Source of the DNA: Achatina immaculata
Taxonomy: Eukaryota > Mollusca > Gastropoda > Stylommatophora > Achatinidae
Assembly (NCBI GenBank): GCA_009760885.1
Contig: CM019713.1
Location: 22,266,427-22,330,426 of the forward strand
Reading direction: 5' to 3'
Length of the DNA stretch: 64,000 nt
Shown here: piece after piece, positions 55,540 through 64,000 of the stretch
How positions within the stretch are numbered: position 1 is the first letter of the stretch
Layout of the letters: each line of letters starts with the position of its first letter
Position numbers and translations under genes: made by a program
Notes under the pieces: generated by a model
Told to the model about the DNA's origin: nothing
Seen by the model: the letters and a program-made list of their open reading frames with translations, nothing else
The model's database searches: none

Positions 55540-55765
55540 ATAGTGTGAGACATCTCCCGCAGAAGATAGCTTGAGACATCTCCCACAAAAGATAGCTTGA
55601 GAAATCTCACACAGAAGATAGCTTGAGACATCTCCCACAAAAGATAGCTTGAGAAATCTCACACAGAAGATAGTTTGAGACACCTCCCTCGGGAGATTGC
55701 ATGAGACATCTCCCACAGAAGATAGCATGAGACATCTCCCACAGAAGATAAGATAGCTTGAGACA
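55540..55765. repeat. 26-bp minisatellite, about 8 copies
   Basis: Units read GATAGCTTGAGACATCTCCC then ACAGAA, with GAAATCTCACACAGAA variants. Confidence 0.92.
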
Positions 55766-56527
55766 TCTCCTGCACGGTGCTGGGCCAGATAGCCAACTGA
55801 TGTTTAAAAAAAAAAATGAGCAGTGTTAGAGGTTCCGACACCGCCCACGCGAGCAAATGTCCTGTCATGCTAGGGCAGTCGCTGCTCGACCAGTGGGAAG
55901 TGCCATGTCCGGCGGCTGAATCTCAGACAGACAAGCCTTTGCTTGATTATAATGTAAGTCAATTATTTACTTTCATCTCCTGACCTTTGAGGCTTTGATA
56001 ATGAAGACTGCGCTTTAAGCAAAATCTTTTATTCCATGTCAGTAGCTTTTGGCCACAAGCAGATATAACAACCAAATATACTGAGCCAGTGCAGTAAAGC
56101 TGGGATAACAAAATATTAAGACTTTCAAATAAAAGTAAGCTTAGTTTTATTAATTAACGGGCACACAGTTGGAACGTCTTGGTTTACACCGTAATCACAG
56201 CAAAACATACAGGATACAGAAATCCGAACAGATTTTAACAGAGCAAAAAAAAAAAGGAAGCATTTAGCAGCCACTTGCAAGATGATGTGCCAGAGAAAGT
56301 GCCACACAAACACCTGACACAGGACATATACCTTTAACTGATATCTACAATCATTTCTGTGATTTTTACACTTTTCTTTCATCTCTCTCTCTCTCTCTCC
56401 CTCTTTCTCATTTTAGCCATACTTTAAATTTCATTGGCTAAAAATATGCTCACAAGTGCGAACACTCTGACCAGCAAATAGCACTAAATCAAAATCACGT
56501 CTCGGATCCGGGATATCCGGTCAGTTT
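55766..56527. other. Spacer; weak 5'-exon-like ORF at about 55816
   Basis: An ATG at 55816 opens a + frame with LLDQWEVPCPAAES that meets AATGTAAGTC, a donor-like site, at 55954. The frame closes soon after. Chance cannot be excluded. A CT run lies at about 56382-56402. Confidence 0.3.
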
Positions 56528-57050
56528 AAGGCGAGAAGATTAGAGGAGACGAGTGCAAGAAGATTAGAGGAGACAAGTGCAAGAGATTAGAGGAGACAAG
56601 TGCAAGAAGATTAGAGGAGACAAGTGCAAGAAAATTAGAGGAGACAAGTGCAAGAAAATTAGAGGAGACAAGTGCAAGAGATTAGAGGAGACAAGTGCAA
56701 GAAGATTAGAGGAGACAAGTGCAAGAGATTAGAGGAGACAAGTGCAAGAAGATTAGAGGAGACAAGTGCAAGAAAATTAGAGGAGACAAGTGCAAGAAGA
56801 TTAGAGGAGACAAGTGCAAGAAGATTAGAGGAGACAAGTGCAAGAAAATTAGAGGAGACAAGTGCAAGAGATTAGAGGAGACAAGTGCAAGAAGATCAGA
56901 GGAGACAAGTGCAAGAGATTAGAGGAGACAAGTGCAAGAAGATTAGAGGAGACAAGTGCAAGAAAATTAGAGGAGACAAGTGCAAGAAGATTAGAGGAGA
57001 CAAGTGCAAGAAGATTTGAGGAGACAAGTGCAATAAGATTTGAGAAGAAA
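56528..57050. repeat. 23/24-bp minisatellite, about 22 copies
   Basis: Units read GATTAGAGGAGACAAGTGCA followed by AGA, AGAA or AGAAA. The 1-2 base length changes make the + frames switch between RRLEETSA and KKIRGDKC peptides. Confidence 0.94.
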
Positions 57051-57970
57051 TATAAGACAAGGTAGCATCAGTCGGCCAGTTCCAGATTACAGGAGTAATG
57101 TAAGGCAAGATAGCATCAGTCGGCTAGTGCCATATTAGAGGAGAAATGTAAAGCAAGATAGCATCAGTCGGCTAGTGCCATATTAGAGGATAAAAGTAAG
57201 GCAGGACAGCATCAGTCGGCTAGTGCTATATTAGAGGAGAAATGTAAGGCAAGATAGCATCAGTCGGCTAGTGCAATATTAGAGGAAAATGGAAGGCAAG
57301 ATAGCATCAGTCGGCTAGTGCCATATTAGAGGAGAAATGTAAGGCAAGACAGCATCAGTCGGCTAGTGCCATATTAGAGGAGAAATGTAAGGCACGATAG
57401 CATCAGTCGGCTAGTGCCATATTAGAAGAGAAATGTAAGGCAAGATAGCATCACTCGGCTAATGCCATATTAGAGGAAAATGGAAGGCAAGATGGCATCA
57501 GTCGGCTAGTGCCATATTAGAGGATAAATGTAAGGCAAGATGGCATCAGTCGGCTAGTGCCATATTAAAGGAAAATGTAAGGCAAGATAGCATCAGTCGG
57601 CTAGTGCCATATTAGAGAAAAATGTAAGGCAAGATAGCATCAGTCGGCTAGTGCCATATTAGAGGATAAATGTAAGGCAAGATGGCATCAGTCGGCTAGT
57701 GCCATATTACAGGATTAATGTAAGGCAAGATGGCATCAGTCGGCTAGTGCCACATTAGAGGAAAAATGTAAGGCAAGATAGCATCAGCTGACTAGTGCCA
57801 TATTAGAGGAAAATTTAAGGCAAGATGGCATCAGTCGGCTAGTGCCATATTAGAGGATTAATGTAAGGCAAGATGGCATCAGTCGGCTAGTGCCATATTA
57901 GAGGATTAATGTAAGGCAAGATGGCATCAGTCGGCTAGTGCCATATCAGAGGAGAAATTTAAGGCAAGAT
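57051..57970. repeat. 46-48-bp minisatellite, about 20 copies
   Basis: Units read AAGGCAAGATAGCATCAGTC then GGCTAGTGCCATATTAGAGG and A-AAATGT. GATGG units cluster at about 57485-57940. Confidence 0.94.
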
Positions 57971-58554
57971 ATCAGACTGAGATAACGTGACAGTAGGTCA
58001 AAATTAACAGAACAGACTAGACCATAAAAATGGTTTACAGGAAATGTTTACTTTACGACTCAATGACAAAGTATCTGTGCGTTCAGTGTGTATCTGTGCG
58101 TGCAGAGTGTATCTGTGTGTACAGTGTGTATTTGTGTGTACAAGTGCTCTCAACTTTTAATTCATGCTTGCAGGCAAAAGGATAGCACTCAAGCACTGAC
58201 CGCTGGACAGAAACGACAGATCTGTAAACTCGTTTAACGTTAATAAATCCATCATCAGTTAACAACGATCAATGTCTCTCCTCACCGACACAAATCGATT
58301 ATGACGTCACTTTGACCTAGTAATAGTAGTATCCAGGAAGTATAGCAGAATGACTGAGCTTTGTGTAGCAATGAGATCACTGTACTTACTCTTCTATTGG
58401 CCTCAAGTAAAAGCGACGAGTTGTTTTATTTTATTATTATTATTTTTCATACTACTTTTATTTAACATTGACTTGAAATGATACCACAACTGGCTGATGA
58501 TGCTGCTCATACAGTCTGGCCGGTCGGCGTCGATTACTCGTGGTGTAATCCGAT
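57971..58554. other. Spacer with a short 20-bp repeat, no gene seen
   Basis: At about 58073-58140 there are four units of GTGTATCTGTGTGTACA type. A short (ATT)n run lies near 58430-58446. Confidence 0.5.
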
Positions 58555-58680
58555 ACTTCAATCCCAGCATCCTAGCTACTCAGTTTCAAACATCCTAGCT
58601 ACACAGTTTCCAACATACTGGCTACACAGTAAACATCCTGGCTACACAGTTTCAAACATACTAGCTACAACTGCTGAAAC
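58555..58680. repeat. 22-bp repeat, 5 copies
   Basis: Units contain CTAGCTACACAGTTTC and AAACATCCTG/ACATACTG, with one unit shortened. Confidence 0.85.
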
Positions 58681-58959
58681 ATCTTAAGGTATCTGTGATC
58701 TGTTTTCAAGTTCCTAGTTTACATGCCGCTCTCGTGAAGATTATTTCTACAGCTTTATTACAATAACCTTAAATTATTATAAAGAGATATAAAGATATAA
58801 ACCGCTTATTTACTCCACTGCTGTCACAACATGTAATAGTTATGCACAGTTCATTACTACAACTGTAGCCGGCAACAGTGTGATTTTGGTTATTTTTAAA
58901 ATTACTTCTGCTGCCTTTGTCCCTTGCTCTTACTGGTAATTTATATATTGTTTTTTATG
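58681..58959. other. Spacer, no gene seen
   Basis: No feature. Confidence 0.4.
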
Positions 58960-59825
58960 TGAGTGAGTGAGTGAGTGAGTGAGTGAGTGAGTGAGTGAGT
59001 GAGTGAGTGAGTGAGTGAGTGAGTGAGTGAGTGAGTGAGTGAGTGAGTGAGTGAGTGAGTGAGTGAGTGAGTGAGTGAGTGAGTGAGTGAGTGAGTGAGT
59101 GAGTGAGTGAGTGAGTGAGTGAGTGAGTGAGTGAGTGAGTGAGTGAGTGAGTGAGTGAGTGATGAGTGAGTGAGGAGTGAGTGAGTGAGTGAGTGAGTGA
59201 GTGAGTGAGTGAGTGAGTGAGTGAGTGAGTGAGTGAGTGAGTGAGTGAGTGAGTGAGTGAGTGAGTGAGTGAGTGAGTGAGTGAGTGAGTGTGAGTGAGT
59301 GTGAGTGAGTGAGTGAGTGAGTGAGGAGTGAGTGAGTGAGTGAGTGAGGTGAGTGAGTGAGTCAGTGAGTGAGTGAGTGAGTGAGTGAGTGAGTGAGTGA
59401 GTGAGTGAGTGAGTGAGTGAGTGAGTGAGTGAGTGAGTGAGTGAGTGAGTGAGTGAGTGAGTGAGTGAGTGAGTGAGTGAGTGAGTGAGTGAGTGAGTGA
59501 GTGAGTGAGTGAGTGAGTGGTGAGTGAGTGAGTGAGTGAGTGAGTGAGTGAGGAGGGTGAGTGAGTGAGTGAGTGAGTGAGTGAGTGAGTGAGTGAGTGA
59601 GTGAGTGAGTGAGTGAGTGAGTGAGTGAGTGAGTGAGTGAGGAGTGAGTGAGTGAGGAGTGAGTGAGTGAGTGAGTGAGGAGTGAGTGAGTGAGTGAGTG
59701 AGTGAGTGGAGTGAGTGAGTGAGTGAGTGTGAGTGAGTGAGTGAGTGAGGTGAGTGAGTGAGTGAGTGAGTGAGTGAGTGAGTGAGTGAGTGAGTGAGTG
59801 AGTGAGTGAGTGAGTGAGTGAGTGA
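58960..59825. repeat. (GAGT)n tetranucleotide array, second locus
   Basis: Same repeat and phase as at 41829-43570, with interruptions such as GAGGAGTGAG and GTGTGAGTGAG. The interruption set partly differs from the first array. Confidence 0.98.
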
Positions 59826-60714
59826 AGGCTATCCTAATTTCCGACAACCCTGCCAGGTAGTGCTAGGTTGGGGGGGAGGGGCGGGCGGGCGGGTGGGGGC
59901 GCATGCCTAGAAGAACAAGAACACTGACACAGAAGGGGCAGGATGAACTTACCATCTCAAGGTAACACACACGAGGTACGCCTTTCATTCTGTAAAACCT
60001 TGAAAATGAGACGACAAGAGCTTTCAGCTCGGCCAGGTCGCCTAAATTTATCAGCTGTGACGATTGTATAATATACCCGGCTTACAGTGTCGGCGTGAGG
60101 CAAGATGAAAGAAAGACAAGATGTGATCTCGCTTTCACAGCCCGCCCGTGTACAGTACACACCTGCACGCATAAGATAACCGGATATGACAAGAAGTCAT
60201 AATAAGATGTTTGCAAGAGACATGCCCTCACAATAACAGACCTTATATTCTTGTCAGACAAGCTCGGAGCCACTCGACATCGCCGGCCATTAGCATATCA
60301 GGAAATCTAGAGCGTTCACGAGATCTGACGTGAAAGACAGATGTAACAGACTAGTGTAAGGGTCAGTCGCTGTTTCTTAGGGTACTTTACCTGCAGTTTG
60401 TGGGAGACCTGGAGTTTGTGGGGGGGGGGGGGGGGGGGGGGGGAGAGAAAAGAGCACCTGGTTCTATTCACATTTAAATTAAACGAGTAAAGCAAAAAGA
60501 CAAGAAAAGTGAGCGGGACGAAAAATAGAGGAAGAAAATAACGACTATGATAATCGAAGTGCTTCTCATCCAACTGTCACTGCATTTGTCATCGTTCTTT
60601 TACTCCAAAATGTCTCATCAGCGAGGATCTCTGCACCCCGGCCTGGATTTCCTACTCCTTTATGTTATTTCCCATCAGTTTCCCCGTTTCCGGTTCTGTC
60701 TCGGCTCTTATTTG
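59826..60714. other. Spacer with G-runs; weak minus exon-like segment
   Basis: GGGGGGGA and GGCGGGCGGGCGGG lie at about 59868-59898 and a G24 run at about 60420-60443. A minus-strand open segment 59953-60054 ends in GAGATG/GTAAGT and is described under findings. Confidence 0.4.
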
Positions 60715-61135
60715 TCAAGTTTTTGAAGTTCCTGCTGCACAGTTCTTGTTTTTCTAGTTTTTGAAGTTCCTGCTGCACAGTTCTTGTTTTTCTAGTTTTT
60801 GATGTTGCTGCTGCACAGTTCTTGTTTTTCTAGTTTTTGATGTTGCTGCTGCACAGTTCTTGTTTTTCTAGTTTTTGATGTTGCTGCTGCACAGTTCTTG
60901 TTTTTCTAGTTTTTGATGTTGCTGCTGCACAGTTCTTGTTTTTCTAGTTTTTGATGTTGCTGCTGCACAGTTCTTGTTTTTCTAGTTTTTGATGTTGCTG
61001 CTGCACAGTTCTTGTTTTTCTAGTTTTTGATGTTGCTGCTGCACAGTTCTTGTTTTTCTAGCTTTTGATGTTGCTGCTGCACAGTTCTTGTTTTTCTAGT
61101 TTTTGATGTTGCTGCTGCACAGTTCTTAACTGTCA
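60715..61135. repeat. 38-bp minisatellite, about 11 copies
   Basis: Units read TTCTTGTTTTTCTAGTTTTT then GATGTTGCTGCTGCACAG. Interior copies are almost identical. The first two have GAAGTTCC for GATGTTGC and the last loses the TTTTTCTAG block. Confidence 0.95.
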
Positions 61136-62644
61136 AATTTCTGAAGTAGCTGCTGGACAGTCTTGCTGACAGCATATTTTATCTCACCTGGTCTGTTACC
61201 TGTATATTCCCTGAACTGTAACTGTGAAAGAAACTGTACAGTCACAGCCTTATATTCTATTCAGTTGTAAATACCACTTGGCTTTACTTGTTTACATGCA
61301 TCCAGTACACTCCATCTGTTTTATTTCAACCCATCAGTTATTTTACATTTCTTTCTTTCTTTCTTTCTTTCTTTCAAAGCATTCAGCCAAAAGAGGGCAA
61401 GGCAACAACCACTCGGTCAAGTGAAGACAGTCTACAAAGCAGAAAGAGATAATAATAACAACACACTTGGGTTTTATATATATCATATTAGCGGAGGCAG
61501 GCTCGAGCGATTGCAAAGAAAGGAAAAATGACGGGAACAGCAAGTGTTGATAAAATAATAGAACAATGTTCTTCTAATTGAAAGTATTATACACTTGATA
61601 TTGGAAGGTTAATTCTGATGATGTACTTGATCTAGGACGGAAGATGATCACTGACTGGCCAGGTAAACGAATGATCAATTCAAACTTGATTAAAACAACT
61701 CTAGGCTATAGATTTGCGTGCAGTTTCGATCTTTCCCTGGCCACGCAGCTGTAAGGCTGAAGCTGGGAGTGATGTCCCATAATTGACGGGGTTTACGTTG
61801 AATGGGCATTTTTTTTTTAAAGGCAAATGTTGGTTATTTATTCAATTCTGCTTCTTGAAATTCTGGCATTTCTCAGTCACTTGCGAGCCATGTCAACGGC
61901 GGATGCTGGCGATCGATTCCTGTCAGGACGTCTTGGTAACTCCCTTCACTTAGCAAGACTTGATCTCATGAGTGAAGTTGCTTGAATATTTGGACGCTTG
62001 AGTACAAGAAGATTGTAGTGTGTGTGTGTGCGCGCGCGCGCGTCTGTGTGTCTGACAGCGTGAGAGGGAGGGGAGAACAGTGAGGGAGAGAAGAGATTTC
62101 AACAACAACAACAAAAGACCGCGCATCATTACAAGACTGAAGTATGCCATGTCTTGTTGAGATATGTCAAGTCCCATGAGAGCCAGTGCTGGAAGAAATG
62201 ATGACCATGTTACAGGAACTGTGTGGTTATCACAAGCAGCGGGACCATGACTGCTCAAGACCCTTCCCTACTTGGCCGAGATGGTCGTGGACTAGGCGAC
62301 TGAGTTCCTTCATGGTCAGGGTTTGGCACTGCGATTCAACAAACAGGTTCTCAACTTTCGCTTTTCCGGTTCTATCTCTTGCCTCATCCTTGTCAAGTTT
62401 CTGCTGTAAGCAAGGGACTGTAACCTAGCTTCCATCTCACTCAATGCCTGTATCCCAACATCTACACAACACAACCTGCTATATGGAAACTCATCTTTAC
62501 ATTTTGCACGTGATCAACAAGGAACAAATAACTGAGAGCGAGTCTGACGAGCAGGACCGAAGTCTTGACTTATTACTTCTGTGCAAACCTGGACACACAA
62601 GTTTGATAGCTGAAGTGGTAGTCATGAGTAAGTCAGGTTCAGCG
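61136..62644. other. Spacer with short simple repeats, no recognised gene
   Basis: A (CTTT)n run lies at 61349-61376 and a GT/GC run at about 62018-62052. The + ORF at 62186-62428 and the minus ORF at 61950-62258 have no recognisable domain. Confidence 0.45.
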
Positions 62645-63085
62645 ATGAGAGAGAGAAGAGAGAGAGGGAGGAGACAGAAGAGAGGGAGAAGAAAGAGAGA
62701 AGGGAGAGAGAGAGAGATAGAAGAGAGAGAGAGGGAAGAGTGAGATAGAAGTGAGAGAGAAGAGAGAGAGAAGAGAGAGATAGAAGAGAGAGAGGGGGAG
62801 AGAGAAGGAGGGAGAAGAAAGAGAGAAGGGAGAGAGAGAGAAGAGAGAGAGGGGGAGAGAGAGAGAAGAGAGAGAAGAGAGAGGGGGAGAGAGAAGGGAG
62901 AGAGAGAGAAGAGAGAGACAGAAGAGAGAGAGAGTGAGATAGAAGTGAGAGAGAAGAGAGAGAGAAGAGATAGAAGAGAGAGAGAAGAGAGACAGAAGAG
63001 AAAGAGCGAGGAGAGAAGAGAGAGAGGAGAGAGGGGGTGAGAGAGAGAAGAGAGAGAAAGAGAGAAGAGAGAGAGCTAAGGGTAC
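62645..63085. repeat. Long purine-only (GA)n tract
   Basis: About 440 bases of AGAG, GGGAG and AGAAG blocks with very few pyrimidines (isolated T in GATAGAAG). Sub-blocks such as AGAGAGAGGGGGAGAGAGA recur. Minus ORFs (Ser/Leu-rich) are by-products. Confidence 0.95.
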
Positions 63086-63253
63086 GAGAAAAGTAGTGGG
63101 AAGTGTGGGAGAAAAAGCGGAGAATGAGAATGGATGAATGATTATCGACAAAGAATACTTGTGTGCGAGGAATTAAACTGAGAGATGGAGTGAGTGGTGA
63201 GAAAGAATGAACGAAAGGTGAGTGACAGTGGAAACTGACAATGACTATGTTTG

Positions 63254-63314
63254 ATGATGATGATGGTGGTGGTGGTGGTGATGGTGATGATGATGATGGT
63301 GATGGTGGTGGTGG

Positions 63315-63370
<56 letters not shown>

Positions 63371-63374
63371 ATGG

Positions 63375-63427
<53 letters not shown>

Positions 63428-63431
63428 ATGG

Positions 63432-63469
<38 letters not shown>

Positions 63470-63509
63470 GTGGTGGTGATGGTGATGATGATGGTGATGG
63501 TGGTGGTGG

Positions 63510-63573
<64 letters not shown>

Positions 63574-63589
63574 GGTAGTGATGATGGTG

Positions 63590-63621
<32 letters not shown>

Positions 63622-63700
63622 GGTGATGGTGGTGGTGGTAGTGATGATGGTGATGATGATGATGGTGGTGGTGGTGGTGGTAGTGATGATGGTGATGATG

Positions 63701-63732
<32 letters not shown>

Positions 63733-63767
63733 GGTGATGATGATGGTGGTGGTGGTAGTGATGATGG

Positions 63768-63801
<34 letters not shown>

Positions 63802-63866
63802 GATGGTGGTGGTGATGATGGTGATGATGATGAAGACGATGATGATGGTGGTGGTGGTGGTGGTGA

Positions 63867-63900
<34 letters not shown>

Positions 63901-64000
63901 GGTGATGGTGATGATGATGATGATGATGATGATGTGATGATGATGGTGGTGGTGGTGGTGGTGGTGGTGGTGATGATGGTGGTGATGATGATGGTGATGA
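63254..64000. repeat. (GAT)n/(GGT)n compound trinucleotide, runs off the window
   Basis: Alternating blocks of GAT and GGT units with a few AGT and one GAAGAC interruption. The array reaches base 64000 and is therefore incomplete. A + ORF here reads only Met and Val. Confidence 0.97.

Noticed and set aside
63251..63937. 228-codon ORF of Met and Val only
   Set aside because: Direct reading of ATG/GTG trinucleotides. Not a plausible protein.

Overview
The window looks like a gene-poor stretch of an animal nuclear genome. It has no bacterial-type operons, no recognisable rRNA or tRNA genes and no long non-repetitive ORF. Everything identifiable is a eukaryotic transposable element or a tandem repeat. 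The mix of degenerate mariner/Tc1 elements, several non-LTR retrotransposon families and very dense minisatellites would fit a lophotrochozoan such as a mollusc. That placement is inference from style, not a diagnostic match.

By adding up the array spans listed here, roughly 40% of the window is tandem repeat. Arrays include 1.7 kb and 0.9 kb of (GAGT)n, a 2.7 kb 42-bp satellite (28.3-31.05 kb), a CT-rich satellite with a GCTTGATATGAC core (4.08-8.08 kb, split by a LINE), a 1.1 kb 29-bp array (46.8-47.9 kb), a 1.0 kb 32-bp array (54.3-55.3 kb) and dozens of shorter arrays with periods of 20-81 bp. Several unrelated arrays share a 29-bp period.

Transposable elements cover about a sixth of the window. 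There is a 5'-truncated CR1/L2/jockey-type LINE (4201-6515). A complete but dead D34D mariner has matched terminal inverted repeats and TA flanks (10587-11898). Three copies of a second mariner family lie at 14.1-15.2, 26.2-28.0 and 34.9-36.2 kb, and each contains or adjoins a piece of the same LINE C-terminus. A further LINE lies at 36.8-38.2 kb, and LINE 3'-end scraps lie at 15.9, 21.2, 40.1-41.4 and 45.2-45.5 kb. At 39.4-40.9 kb a ~750-bp tandem duplication has its breakpoint beside a nested LINE insertion. All transposases and reverse transcriptases carry frameshifts or stops.

No host gene can be named. Weak exon-like segments flanked by splice-like sites are reported with low confidence: a phase-compatible pair at about 31.04-32.07 kb (+), one at 50.68-50.87 kb (-) and one at 59.95-60.05 kb (-). 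They could be pieces of genes whose introns hold these repeats, but each could arise by chance. The long ORFs lying on the arrays are by-products of repeats without stop codons and are not annotated as genes.
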